From Pseudomonas duriflava (GTDB lineage Bacteria > Pseudomonadota > Gammaproteobacteria > Pseudomonadales > Pseudomonadaceae): a DNA stretch of 64,000 bases. A program made the translations under genes and the position numbers. The notes below the pieces were generated by a model. It saw nothing but the letters and a program-made list of their open reading frames with translations. It had not been told where the DNA came from and ran no database searches. Shown one piece after another: positions 7,966 to 15,679 of this stretch. The stretch lies in contig NZ_VLKY01000012.1 in assembly GCF_007830155.1 (NCBI RefSeq), positions 62,001-126,000 on the forward strand, written 5' to 3'. The stretch's first letter is position 1. Every line of letters begins with the position of its first letter.

Positions 7966-8484
7966 ATGCCCCTCATTCGCGATGCTCTCGAAACGGATAT
8001 TCCTGCCATCCAAACCATTTACGCCCACCATGTTCTTTACGGAACGGCGACCTTTGAAGAGGCTGTTCCTAATGTCGTCGAAATGCAGCGACGTTACGCC
8101 ACGATTCGTCAGGCCGGTCTTCCCTACCTTGTGGCCGAAGTTGACGGGCACGTACGTGGATACAGCTATGCTGGCTTTTATCATCCCCGCTCCGCTTACC
8201 GGTTTTCGCTGGAGGATACGATCTACCTGGAGGACGGTTGGCAGGGACGTGGACTAGGTAAATCCTTGCTTATGACTTTATTGGAGCGCTGTGAAGCCGG
8301 TGGCTGGCGACAGATGGTTTCCCTTATTGGCGGCAGCGATAATGCTGGTTCCATCGGCCTGCATATCAGCTTAGGGTTCCGTCATGTAGGCGTCTTGGAG
8401 CAGGTCGGGCTTAAGTTTGGCCGCTGGCATGATGTTGTGCTGATGCAAAAATCGTTAGGCAAGGGTTCAACGGATATACCTTAA
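7966..8484 (+). CDS. GNAT family N-acetyltransferase, phosphinothricin-acetyltransferase-like
   Basis: 172 aa. The start MPLIRDALETDIPAIQTIY, the LVAEVDGHVRGYSYAG core strand and the acetyl-CoA-binding loop GWQGRGLG (Q/R-x-x-G-x-G/A) are all typical. SLIGGSDNAGSIGLH and the end KFGRWHDVVLMQ match the Pat/Bar subgroup that acetylates phosphinothricin, methionine sulfone or related amines. Cytoplasmic. The ATG at 7966 was preferred to one 20 codons earlier because homology begins here. Chromosomal Pseudomonas copies commonly act on methionine sulfoximine/sulfone; actual substrate unverified. Confidence 0.87.
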   Translation: MPLIRDALETDIPAIQTIYAHHVLYGTATFEEAVPNVVEMQRRYATIRQAGLPYLVAEVDGHVRGYSYAGFYHPRSAYRFSLEDTIYLEDGWQGRGLGKSLLMTLLERCEAGGWRQMVSLIGGSDNAGSIGLHISLGFRHVGVLEQVGLKFGRWHDVVLMQKSLGKGSTDIP

Positions 8485-8553
8485 GTCGCCGAAAAGAACT
8501 TCTCCTCGCGGGCCCCCTCATACAAGAGCACCCTTTCAACGAGGAGATCGGAC

Positions 8554-8649
8554 ATGGCTAACGAAGCATCACCCGTGGCACCCGAGCGCAAAGAGGCTGA
8601 ACTATCACCCGACGACTTTGACGAGCTGTCCGAAGACGAAGAGGAATAA
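8554..8649 (+). CDS. very small acidic peptide (31 aa)
   Basis: A 31-codon ORF, M-A-N-E-A-S-P..., ends DDFDELSEDEEE and is strongly acidic. It has an excellent GAGGAG site seven bases before the ATG and is followed 28 bases later by a strong intrinsic terminator. This complete unit of ribosome site, ORF and terminator makes translation likely. No function is recognised; an acidic C-terminal tail can mimic nucleic acid or bind basic proteins, but that is speculation. Confidence 0.55.
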   Translation: MANEASPVAPERKEAELSPDDFDELSEDEEE

Positions 8650-8676
8650 GGCAGAGCGAATCCCCTGCCAAAAGAA

Positions 8677-8702
8677 AAGCCCACCGCTTACAGGGTGGGC
8701 TT
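8677..8702 (+). terminator. intrinsic terminator after the 31-aa peptide gene
   Basis: Perfect 9-bp stem AAGCCCACC/GGTGGGCTT (8677-8685 with 8694-8702), 8-nt loop, followed by TCTC. The A-rich left flank could also serve the minus-strand small gene that ends at 8718. Confidence 0.8.
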
Positions 8703-8717
8703 CTCGAAAAGGGCGCA

Positions 8718-8804
8718 TCAGAAAATCAGTTTTAGAATGCCGATTACCACGATCAGGCCAATGATAAAAATAACGCCTGCGGTACCGCCGATAAACTTAA
8801 GCAT
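8718..8804 (-). CDS. single-span small membrane protein (28 aa)
   Basis: A 28-residue ORF starts M-L-K-F-I-G-G, continues as an unbroken hydrophobic helix (VIFIIGLIVVIGIL) and ends K-L-I-F. It has GGAG seven bases before the ATG. A Lys at each end of one transmembrane helix is the usual look of genuine bacterial small membrane proteins. It converges on the 31-aa acidic peptide gene with a shared hairpin between them. Not recognised; no function assigned. Confidence 0.6.
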   Translation of the reverse strand: MLKFIGGTAGVIFIIGLIVVIGILKLIF

Positions 8805-8973
8805 AAAGTACTCCATTTGTTAGCTGTCTCACTTTCTCTGACGACAGTCAGGCGCAGCCGTTCAACGAAACATCTGTTAAAGGCTGCAACCGAACCGCTT
8901 TAGCGATCATGGGTCTTCATGAACAAGGTGCATGCAGTTCCCTTGCAGCCGTTCGATCCTACTGATCTAGCCT

Positions 8974-9870
8974 ATGACTATCTCTTCATCTTCTTCTGCT
9001 CCACGCCGCTGGCTGCCCTTGATTCTGCTCGTGCTGTTTATTGGCGTCGGCTTGCCGGTGGGCTGCTCACAACTGGCCCAAAAGGAACGTGAGCTGGTGT
9101 TCAACATCGAACCCGGCACAGCCAGCTGGTTCGCCGGTATTCCGTCTGGAGTTCAGGAGTTGAATATTCCGGTCACGACCGGCTTGAGCGAAACCCAGTA
9201 CATCCATGCCTGGTGGTGGCCTGTGGCCCGCAAGGACGCACCAGCCGCGCTCTACCTGCACGGCACCCGTTGGAACCTTACTGCGCAAGTTCGCCGTATC
9301 ACAGCGCTACGCAACCTGGGTTATTCGGTCCTGGCCATTGACTATCGCGGTTTCGGTGAAAGCCCCGGCGAGTTGCCCTCGGAGCGCACGGTCTACGAAG
9401 ATGCACGGATCGCCTGGAAACGTCTTGTCGAATTCCAACCGGACCCTGGCAAACGCTACATCTATGGCCACTCACTGGGCGGAGCCGTAGCCGTTGACCT
9501 GGCTCGCGAAATTTCCAAGAACAAAGATCCTCAGGGCGACCCAGCCGCCGCTGCCGGCCTCATTATCGAGTCCACCTTTACTTCACTGGCCGATGCCGCA
9601 GCGGCCGTAATCGACACGTCCTTGCCGATTCGCTGGATCATGTCGGAAAAATTCGACTCCATCGACAAAATCGCTGAAGTCGATATGCCGGTGTTGATTG
9701 TTCACGGTACAAGCGACCGCTACATACCGCCACGCTTCAGCCAGGCATTGTTCGAAAAGGCCCGCGAGCCCAAACGGCTTCTACTGGTCGAAGGCGGCAC
9801 TCATACCAACAGCATGTCTGTGGGTACCCGGGAGTACGCACGAGCGGTCAGGGATCTGTTCAAGCTGTAA
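8974..9870 (+). CDS. alpha/beta hydrolase lipoprotein (ABHD13/BEM46-like)
   Basis: 298 aa. Residues 13-30 form a signal peptide ending in a lipobox-like LPVGCSQ, so the protein is probably lipid-anchored and faces the periplasm. The hydrolase domain carries ALYLHGTRWNL (oxyanion region), AIDYRGFGESPGELPSE, the nucleophile elbow YGHSLGGAVA, VLIVHGTSDRYIPP (Asp) and EGGTHTNS (His), completing the triad. Substrate unknown. The ribosome site is weak, and the ATG was chosen because it begins directly before the signal peptide. Single gene, followed by the repeat-protein gene about 160 bp downstream. Confidence 0.85.
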   Translation: MTISSSSSAPRRWLPLILLVLFIGVGLPVGCSQLAQKERELVFNIEPGTASWFAGIPSGVQELNIPVTTGLSETQYIHAWWWPVARKDAPAALYLHGTRWNLTAQVRRITALRNLGYSVLAIDYRGFGESPGELPSERTVYEDARIAWKRLVEFQPDPGKRYIYGHSLGGAVAVDLAREISKNKDPQGDPAAAAGLIIESTFTSLADAAAAVIDTSLPIRWIMSEKFDSIDKIAEVDMPVLIVHGTSDRYIPPRFSQALFEKAREPKRLLLVEGGTHTNSMSVGTREYARAVRDLFKL

Positions 9871-10033
9871 CCCTCCTGCCAGCCCAAGCGGAGCGGTACT
9901 ATCAACCAGCCTGATAACTATTCTTTTTCACATCACTGGCACTGATGTTTGATATGCCTGCGATCTATTTTTTTATCGATTAACTGGAACCGATACTGAA
10001 TCTGTCAAAACAATCCTATCGAGGAAACAGATC

Positions 10034-10423
10034 ATGAAAGGTTCATCTCTCTTGGGTATCGGGCTTACCGTTCTGGCCGCTAATGTCTTTGCCGCTACCC
10101 CTACTTTCTCCAGCGACGCACCGGTTCTGGCTGAGAATGGCAGTTACCAGACCATAGATCGCATGATCAACCGCCAAACCAAAACGCTGGAAGAAACCTT
10201 GATGTCCGAAAACGGTTCCGAGCAGACCCTGGACCGGATTATCGATCGTCAACAGCAGCAGCTGAATCCTCAGTTAGCTGAAGACGGCTCGGAACAGACC
10301 CTGGATCGGCTAATCAACCGTCAGCAGCGTCGGCTTAATCCTGAACTGGCCGAGAACGGCTCCCAGCAGACAGTTGATCGCATGATTGATAACCAGCAGC
10401 GCACCCAGGCGTCTCAAGCCTGA
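10034..10423 (+). CDS. secreted protein of four near-identical 24-25-residue repeats
   Basis: 129 aa. Residues 1-20 are a signal peptide with an A-x-A type end (VFA). From residue 33 to the C-terminus the protein is four tandem units whose core is (A/S)E(N/D)GSxQT(I/L/V)DRxI(N/D)xQ. The Gly-Ser pairs are at residues 36-37, 61-62, 85-86 and 109-110, giving 25/24/24 periodicity. The middle units share Q-Q-L/R-N-P linkers. There are no Cys residues. GAGGAAACAG precedes the ATG and an intrinsic terminator follows, so this is a complete single-gene unit. I do not recognise the family; a helical periplasmic repeat is likely from the pattern. Confidence 0.8.
   Translation: MKGSSLLGIGLTVLAANVFAATPTFSSDAPVLAENGSYQTIDRMINRQTKTLEETLMSENGSEQTLDRIIDRQQQQLNPQLAEDGSEQTLDRLINRQQRRLNPELAENGSQQTVDRMIDNQQRTQASQA
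10130..10415 (+). repeat. four tandem about 72-75-bp coding repeats
   Basis: The DNA encoding the four repeat units of the secreted protein is itself recognisably repetitive, e.g. GGCTCGGAACAGACCCTGGA and close variants recur. The number of copies could vary between strains by slippage or recombination. Confidence 0.7.
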
Positions 10424-10438
10424 TGCTGGCGACATGAA

Positions 10439-10464
10439 AAAGCCCGACCTTTTGATCGGGCTTT
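10439..10464 (+). terminator. intrinsic terminator after the repeat-protein gene
   Basis: Perfect 9-bp stem AAAGCCCGA/TCGGGCTTT (10439-10447 with 10456-10464), 8-nt loop, T-rich tail CTTCTT. Confidence 0.88.
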
Positions 10465-10522
10465 CTTCTTAACAAGACTACGCCGCTATGGTGACTGTCT
10501 GTTCAGAAACAGCGTGCAGCCT

Positions 10523-11836
10523 TCATTGACCTTTCGTTTTCTCATCCGGTGGCGAGTCGGTAGACGGCCCGATACTGGGAGGCGCATCCACCATAAGGGC
10601 TTCCGGTACCTCGTCTACACGTGGATCAAGCGTTGCGGCCATCGGGCTAACCGTATCTGGCATGGCCACGTGATGCAGCGGTGCTTCGTCCAGGCGATGC
10701 TCCCCTGTTACAAAGCGCGGCTGAACCCAGAGCACTAGAATTACGGCGTAAACCGAAACCAAAATATAGAACATGCCCGGGCCGAACTGATTCATCAGAG
10801 CACCGGACAGTAAAGGTCCAATACAGGCACCGACGCCATACGTAGTGAGCAGCATGGCCGACAACTCTACCCGACGCTCAGACTCCACATGATCGTTGGC
10901 AAACGCCACCGCTAGCGGATACAGCGTAAACAGCAGCATGCCTGTCAGGAAACCGGTTGCCAGCAGCAGGTGATACGGCAGGGTATACAGCCCCCACATG
11001 GGTATTGCGGCCAGGCACAACAGCACGGCGTTGCCACGGATCAGCTTGCAACGATCAAAGCGGTCCGATAGCCAGCCCAGGGGCCATTGGGAACAGAATC
11101 CCGCCACAATGCAGATACCTACAAACAGGCTCGACTGGGCCGTATCCAGCCCATTGCGGCTAGCGTATACCGGCGCCAGGCCATAGAACGCCCCTACCAT
11201 CAAACCGGCGGCAAAGATTGTCACGAGCGATTGAGGCACACGCTGCCAGAAGAATTTGAGATCAAGCGGCGCTGCGATCAGCTTGGCCGGGTGGACGCGC
11301 CGCGTCATGGCGATCGGAATCAGGCAAGACGCAAAGCAGATCGCCACCAGGATCAGCGGCTTGTAGTCCAGCGCCGGGTGCACGGCCAGAAGGCCCTGCC
11401 CCACAACCAGCCCCATGTCCACTGCAATCATGTAGCCAGCGAATACTTTGCCTCGCTGGTGATTCTCGGACTGCTCATTGAGCCAACTTTCGATGACCAT
11501 GTATTGGTTCATCATCATGATGCCCATGACGAAACGCATGACCAGCCAGACGCCAAGGTGATCCGTCAGGACGTGGACCAGCACCGTCACGGTCGCTCCC
11601 CCTGCACAGGCAACATAGGAGCGGATGTGCCCTACATTGGCGATGAGCCGATGGCCCAGCTTGCCGCCAAAGACCAGGCCAAGGTAATACGCGGCCATCA
11701 GGCCGCCCACCCAGAAATCCCCAACGCCCTGCTCGGTCAGGCGCAGGCCGATATAGGTGGTGAACAGGCCAGAACCGGCCAGCATTAATAAGGTAGCGAT
11801 GTACAACGCAGGAAACGTGACAAGCGGGCTGAACAT
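10523..11836 (-). CDS. MFS transporter (YcaD-like)
   Basis: 437 aa with about twelve hydrophobic helices up to residue 395, then a polar, Pro/Asp-rich cytoplasmic tail of about 40 residues ending SPPDEKTKGQ. The intracellular loop 2-3 motif appears as GGKLGHRLIANVGH, and loop 8-9 as GWLSDRFDRCKLI. The substrate is unknown. In P. aeruginosa I recall an MFS gene (PA4887) in the equivalent place, separated from the DesT repressor gene by desB and desC; those two genes are absent here. The gene is divergent from the regulator, with a 220-bp shared upstream region. Confidence 0.85.
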   Translation of the reverse strand: MFSPLVTFPALYIATLLMLAGSGLFTTYIGLRLTEQGVGDFWVGGLMAAYYLGLVFGGKLGHRLIANVGHIRSYVACAGGATVTVLVHVLTDHLGVWLVMRFVMGIMMMNQYMVIESWLNEQSENHQRGKVFAGYMIAVDMGLVVGQGLLAVHPALDYKPLILVAICFASCLIPIAMTRRVHPAKLIAAPLDLKFFWQRVPQSLVTIFAAGLMVGAFYGLAPVYASRNGLDTAQSSLFVGICIVAGFCSQWPLGWLSDRFDRCKLIRGNAVLLCLAAIPMWGLYTLPYHLLLATGFLTGMLLFTLYPLAVAFANDHVESERRVELSAMLLTTYGVGACIGPLLSGALMNQFGPGMFYILVSVYAVILVLWVQPRFVTGEHRLDEAPLHHVAMPDTVSPMAATLDPRVDEVPEALMVDAPPSIGPSTDSPPDEKTKGQ

Positions 11837-12056
11837 GGTTCGTCTGATCTGGAGAAGCCCCTAAGAGGCTTGTAAGTGATATGGCAGGCAATCGCCTATC
11901 GGCCAGCGAGGCCGGTTCTTGAGTACATTCATCCGGAACGAATGCACGCGACTCATGCAGACAGACTAACCGTGCCGAGATTCAGTCACACCAAACCTTT
12001 CCTGTTCCAGCTGGCAGTATTTGCTAGAGTACTGGACTGAACGAATGGAATGAGCC

Positions 12057-12749
12057 ATGACCACCCGCGCCGCGCAAAAATTGCAGACCCGTAACGCCCT
12101 TATGGACGCCGCACATTTACTCATGAGCGATGGTCGAGGCTTTGGCAGCTTGAGCCTTCGTGAAATTACCCGCAATGCCGGTATCGTGCCAGCGGGCTTC
12201 TATCGCCACTTCAGTGATATGAACGCTTTTGGCCTTGCTCTGGTGGCTGAAGTAGGAGACACCTTTCGCGACACCTTGCGCCGTGTTCGGCATCATGAAG
12301 TTGAATTACAGGGTGTGATTGAGGCTTCCGTAGGGATCTTTCTGGATGCCGTAGCCGAACACCACCGTCACTTCCTTTTCCTGGCCCGTGAGCAATACGG
12401 CGGCTCACACCCGATCCGCCAAGCCATTGCCGATTTGCGCCAGCATATTACCGATGACCTGGCAGCCGATCTGTTCCAACTCAATCGCCTGCCCCATCTG
12501 ACTCGTCAGGACCTGGACGTTGTAGCGGACCTGGTTGTGAAAACCGTATTCGCGACCCTACCCGAATTGATCGATACCCCTTCTGCTGTAACGGCTCCAC
12601 ATTTGACGCCGCAGGCCAAAATCATTCATCAGTTGCGGTTCGTCATGATCGGTGCCAAACACTGGCATGGAATGGACACGTTTAGCGCACCATCCAAGTG
12701 CATAGAGACGCCAACCGCTTCATCCGTGCACCATAAAGCAGCAAACTAA
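12057..12749 (+). CDS. TetR-family repressor of unsaturated fatty acid genes (DesT/FabR-like)
   Basis: 230 aa. The N-terminal HTH (TRNALMDAAHLLMSDGRGF, then SLREITRNAGIVPAGFYRHF) closely follows the FabR/DesT subgroup, whose signature is the Y-R-H-F end of the recognition helix. These proteins sense the ratio of unsaturated to saturated acyl-CoA/acyl-ACP and repress desaturase or fabAB genes. The position immediately before ureE is the same as for desT (PA4890) in P. aeruginosa, supporting orthology. The usual targets desC and desB are not beside it; the divergent MFS gene takes their place. A target elsewhere in the chromosome is likely. Confidence 0.83.
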   Translation: MTTRAAQKLQTRNALMDAAHLLMSDGRGFGSLSLREITRNAGIVPAGFYRHFSDMNAFGLALVAEVGDTFRDTLRRVRHHEVELQGVIEASVGIFLDAVAEHHRHFLFLAREQYGGSHPIRQAIADLRQHITDDLAADLFQLNRLPHLTRQDLDVVADLVVKTVFATLPELIDTPSAVTAPHLTPQAKIIHQLRFVMIGAKHWHGMDTFSAPSKCIETPTASSVHHKAAN

Positions 12750-12846
12750 TCGCTAGTATCAGGCACAGGCACACGGACTAGCGCGTCTTCGTATTTTGGC
12801 AGGCCCCTTGCTGTACGTTAGGACACCTGCCTTTGCGGAAACTGTC

Positions 12847-13347
12847 ATGCTGGTCATTCATCATCGTCGCCCACCTCAGCCCCATTGGGACGAAGAGCTT
12901 TACCTGACCTTCGAGGCGCGCAGCAAAAGCCGTCTGCGTACCTTTACAGCCCGTGGCGAGGAAGTCGGTCTGTTTCTCGAACGCGGGCAATCGCCTCTGG
13001 CTGATGGTGAATGCCTGGAGGCGCAGGATGGCCGAATCGTACGTATCTGCGCGCTTCCTGAAACGCTCTTGCATATCACTTGTGGCAGTCCCGTTGAACT
13101 GACCCGGGCGGCCTATCATCTGGGTAATCGCCACGTGGCGCTGCAAGTTGGTGGCGGCTGGCTCCGCATTCTTGAGGATCATGTACTCAAAGCCATGCTC
13201 GACCAGTTAGGCGCTCGAGCAGAACTCGTCGAGGCGCCGTTCCAGCCTGAACATGGCGCTTATGGGGGCGGTCATCATCATTCGCATCATGGTGACACCG
13301 ATTTCAATTATGGCCCACGCCTGCACCATTTTGGGGTCCGCTTATGA
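12847..13347 (+). CDS. ureE: urease accessory protein UreE, nickel metallochaperone
   Basis: Delivers Ni(II) to the UreDFG-apourease complex in the cytoplasm. 166 aa from the ATG at 12847, the position where homology begins (MLVIHHRRPP). The peptide-binding N-terminal domain contains TARGEEVGLFLERG; the metal-binding domain contains YHLGNRHVALQV, with the dimer-interface His. The C-terminus is a His cluster (GGGHHHSHHGD, then LHHFG) for extra nickel. An upstream open extension to 12796 adds 17 unrelated residues. ureE overlaps ureF by four bases (ATGA). No urease structural genes (ureABC) are in the window. Confidence 0.95.
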   Translation: MLVIHHRRPPQPHWDEELYLTFEARSKSRLRTFTARGEEVGLFLERGQSPLADGECLEAQDGRIVRICALPETLLHITCGSPVELTRAAYHLGNRHVALQVGGGWLRILEDHVLKAMLDQLGARAELVEAPFQPEHGAYGGGHHHSHHGDTDFNYGPRLHHFGVRL

Positions 13348-14015
13348 GACCGGCCTGGGCACTCATGCGTCTGGCCAGCCCTCAGCTACCTATTGGGGGC
13401 TACAGCTACTCCCAGGGACTCGAATCAGCCATCGAGACCGGTATTGTCACGGATGCCGATACCGCATATTGCTGGTTACACGATCAGCTCGAACTCAATC
13501 TTGCGCGCTTTGAGGCGCCTCTGCTCCTAGCTCATTGCCATGCGGCAGCACAAGGCGATTGGAAGCGTCTCAGCGAGCTTGCCAGCCAGCATAGAGCGAG
13601 CCGGGAAACCCGTGAGCTGGGCTTGGAAAGCCGACAGACCGGCTTTTCTCTTACCCAATTATTGAAAGACCTGCCTGAACTCGACAATGAGGCACGTGAA
13701 CACTTGCTGGCAAGTGAACCCACTTTTGCCCTGGGCTGGGCAATAGCCGCTCGAGCCTGGCACATCGCGCCTGCCGAGGCCGTATCGGCCTGGCTCTGGG
13801 GCTGGCTGGAAAATCAGCTTGCCGTCCTGATGAAAGCCCTGCCGTTGGGTCAGCAAGCGGCCCAGCGACTGACCTCCAAACTCATGCCTGTACTGGATGC
13901 CGTTCTTGCCACAACGCTCGACCTGCCGGAATCCCACTGGGGCAGCGCCCCATTCGGGCTGGCCTTGGCCAGCATGGCGCACGAAAGGCAGTACAGCCGT
14001 CTTTTCAGATCGTAG
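13344..14015 (+). CDS. ureF: urease accessory protein UreF
   Basis: 223 aa. UreF joins UreD and UreG in the activation complex and gates UreG GTPase activity. The start [20 protein letters not shown] is the family's hallmark, followed by ESAIETGIV, and the C-terminal part has [16 protein letters not shown]. All-helical, cytoplasmic. Translationally coupled to ureE through ATGA at 13344-13347 and followed by ureG after 13 bp. Full family length, no anomalies. Confidence 0.95.
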   Translation: MRPAWALMRLASPQLPIGGYSYSQGLESAIETGIVTDADTAYCWLHDQLELNLARFEAPLLLAHCHAAAQGDWKRLSELASQHRASRETRELGLESRQTGFSLTQLLKDLPELDNEAREHLLASEPTFALGWAIAARAWHIAPAEAVSAWLWGWLENQLAVLMKALPLGQQAAQRLTSKLMPVLDAVLATTLDLPESHWGSAPFGLALASMAHERQYSRLFRS

Positions 14016-14028
14016 GAGAAGAACAACG

Positions 14029-14643
14029 ATGAACACCCAACCTCTTCGCGTCGGCATCGGCGGCCCGGTCGGCTCCGGAAAAACAGCGCTGACCCTTGCG
14101 CTGTGCCGCGCCCTGCGCGAGCGCTATAACCTGGCCGTTGTCACCAACGACATCTACACCCGTGAGGATGCCGACTTTCTGGTCCGCAACGAGGCCTTAG
14201 CACCCGAGCGCATTATTGGCGTGGAAACCGGCGGCTGCCCGCACACGGCAATCCGTGAGGATGCTTCAATCAATCTGGAGGCAGTTGATCAACTCAACCG
14301 CCGCTTTCCTGGCCTGGATCTGATCCTGGTCGAGTCCGGCGGTGACAACCTGTCCGCCACGTTTAGTCCAGAGTTGTCCGACCTGACGATTTACGTCATC
14401 GATGTTTCGGCAGGCGACAAGCTACCGCGCAAAGGCGGCCCGGGTATCTGCAAATCCGATCTGCTGGTGATAAACAAGGTAGATCTGGCCCCTATGGTTG
14501 GCGCCTCCCTCGAAGTAATGGACCGTGATGCCCGCAAGATGCGTGGCAACAAGCCGTTCGTCTTTAGTAACCAGAAGGTCGGCCAGGGTCTTGAGGACAT
14601 CATCGCCTTTATCGAAAAGCAAGGCATGTTAACGGCTGCATAA
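14029..14643 (+). CDS. ureG: urease accessory GTPase UreG
   Basis: SIMIBI-class GTPase (204 aa) that couples GTP hydrolysis to nickel insertion into urease. The P-loop is GGPVGSGKT (residues 11-19). The metal-binding [11 protein letters not shown] carries the invariant Cys-Pro-His, [10 protein letters not shown] is the switch region, and NKVDLAP provides guanine specificity. TAGGAG precedes the ATG at 14029. A longer open frame from 13897 overlaps ureF and is not used. In several pseudomonads ureG is followed by ureJ/hupE; here it is followed by a noncoding stretch with unusual pairing potential. Confidence 0.96.
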   Translation: MNTQPLRVGIGGPVGSGKTALTLALCRALRERYNLAVVTNDIYTREDADFLVRNEALAPERIIGVETGGCPHTAIREDASINLEAVDQLNRRFPGLDLILVESGGDNLSATFSPELSDLTIYVIDVSAGDKLPRKGGPGICKSDLLVINKVDLAPMVGASLEVMDRDARKMRGNKPFVFSNQKVGQGLEDIIAFIEKQGMLTAA

Positions 14644-14654
14644 CCCCTATACGC

Positions 14655-14708
14655 AAGGCAAGCTCCCTATCGGATTCGCTATAGGTCACGCACTTGCCTT
14701 CCGATAGG
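14655..14708 (+). other. interlocking inverted repeats after ureG (possible pseudoknot)
   Basis: AAGGCAAG (14655-14662) can pair with CTTGCCTT (14693-14700), and CCTATCGG (14666-14673) with CCGATAGG (14701-14708). The order A-B-A'-B' allows an H-type pseudoknot. A competing local hairpin CCTAT...ATAGG (14666-14685) also exists. There is no T tract. Confidence 0.45.
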
Positions 14709-14937
14709 TCATTGGTCAGTTAAACGGTGATGTCGATACGGAAGATTTCAACGCACTCTTGACGTTATCCCCATCACTTTGACGATCAGAACCGCGACAC
14801 TGGCCCAGGCAGCCCGCTAGCGTGGAACAAAAGGCAGTTAGCCGGACGATCATGAAATAACCCAACAGGATCAGTCTCGTCGCCACTGCCCAGGCGATCA
14901 ATAACGTTTATTTGTCACCTTCCAGGCGAAAGGAAAG

Positions 14938-14965
14938 AGGCGCTGCCTAAACGCCAACAGCGCCT
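14938..14965 (-). terminator. terminator of the 35-aa peptide gene
   Basis: Perfect 8-bp stem AGGCGCTG/CAGCGCCT with a 12-nt loop. Read on the minus strand it is followed by CTTTCCTTT. Confidence 0.7.
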
Positions 14966-14971
14966 AACGGT

Positions 14972-15079
14972 TTACTGTTGAAGAATGGAGGCCATGTTGT
15001 TCATGCTAGCCGTCCAGCCGGGGCTGCTGAGCAGACATAAGATAAGGACCGCAATGGGCTTGGATACGGATGAAAACAT
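14972..15079 (-). CDS. small secreted or membrane-inserted peptide (35 aa)
   Basis: A 35-codon ORF begins M-F-S-S-V-S-K-P, followed by a hydrophobic core (IAVLILCLLSS) and a possible cleavage region SPGWTAS, ending in MASILQQ. AGGA lies about nine bases before the ATG, and an intrinsic terminator with a T-rich tail begins seven bases after the stop. If the first 25 residues are a signal peptide, the released product would be only about ten residues. Not recognised; a small signal-type or membrane peptide is inference. Confidence 0.5.
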   Translation of the reverse strand: MFSSVSKPIAVLILCLLSSPGWTASMNNMASILQQ

Positions 15080-15344
15080 GAGTGGTATCCTTGTGAGTCA
15101 TAGGGTCAAACGTTAACGTCGACAGCCGAAACGACAGGATAAATCACTCATGGGGCAGCGCCTCGGTGGCCGCCTGCAAAACTCCTTTGACCGGGGTGAT
15201 AAAAGCGCTTTGAGCGTCTCCCTTATCGAGGCAAACGGCCATCCATCCAAGGATGTACGGCGACAGACGGCAGGATTAGCTCTTGCCTGAAAGACTATGC
15301 GCCATGCCCTACACTGTCTTTTTAAGCATGCTCGGGAGACGGCT

Positions 15345-15638
15345 ATGCAATTTGCTGTAACGGCTTACGACTACACCGATCCAGACGCCTTAGACCGCCG
15401 CATGGCCTGTTGTCAGGCCCATTTGGACGGTATCCGTGCCATGGCCAAGGAAGGGATCTTTATCAGCGGCGGCGCCATCCTTGATGATCAAGGCAGGATG
15501 ATTGGTTCGAGCGTCCATCTGGACTTCCCGGATAGGGAAGCGTTGGAGCTATGGCTGCAGAGCGAGCCCTATATGAAAGGCCGGGTGTGGGAAAAGCTGG
15601 ATATCCGGGAAGTAAAGCTCGTTGATATCCGCAATTAA
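15345..15638 (+). CDS. YciI family protein
   Basis: 97 aa, ferredoxin-like YCII fold. It starts MQFAVTAYDYTDPDALDRRM; the conserved HLDGIRAMAKEG carries the active-site His, and DFPDREALELWLQSEPY completes the fold. YciI-like proteins are dimeric and sometimes dehalogenate or isomerise muconolactone-type compounds, but most chromosomal copies have no known role. GGAG lies six bases before the ATG at 15345; an open extension to 15297 has no homology. A strong bidirectional terminator separates it from the convergent nhaA. Confidence 0.88.
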   Translation: MQFAVTAYDYTDPDALDRRMACCQAHLDGIRAMAKEGIFISGGAILDDQGRMIGSSVHLDFPDREALELWLQSEPYMKGRVWEKLDIREVKLVDIRN

Positions 15639-15647
15639 TACATTGAT

Positions 15648-15672
15648 AAAGGGCGCCGTTTAGGCGCCCTTT
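15648..15672. terminator. bidirectional terminator between yciI and nhaA
   Basis: Perfect 10-bp stem AAAGGGCGCC/GGCGCCCTTT with a GTTTA loop (15648-15657 with 15663-15672). It lies between convergent genes, with A/T-rich ends on both strands. Confidence 0.88.
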
Positions 15673-15679
15673 ATGCTCG

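Larger units (their letters stand above)
14644..15344. other. mostly noncoding region between ureG and yciI
   Basis: About 700 bp. It holds interlocking inverted repeats immediately after ureG (14655-14708), one probable small secreted-peptide gene on the minus strand (14972-15079) with its own terminator, and no other convincing coding sequence. No tRNA or mobile element was seen. Confidence 0.6.

Noticed and set aside
11926-11944. CATTC...GAATG inverted repeat as a DesT/FabR operator
   Set aside because: Arms of only five bases and no match to the known operator pattern; not strong enough to list.
14716-14901. 61-codon minus-strand ORF with a lipobox-like L-A-G-C
   Set aside because: Weak ribosome site, two internal start candidates, Cys-rich tail without pattern and no terminator; less credible than the 35-aa peptide gene.
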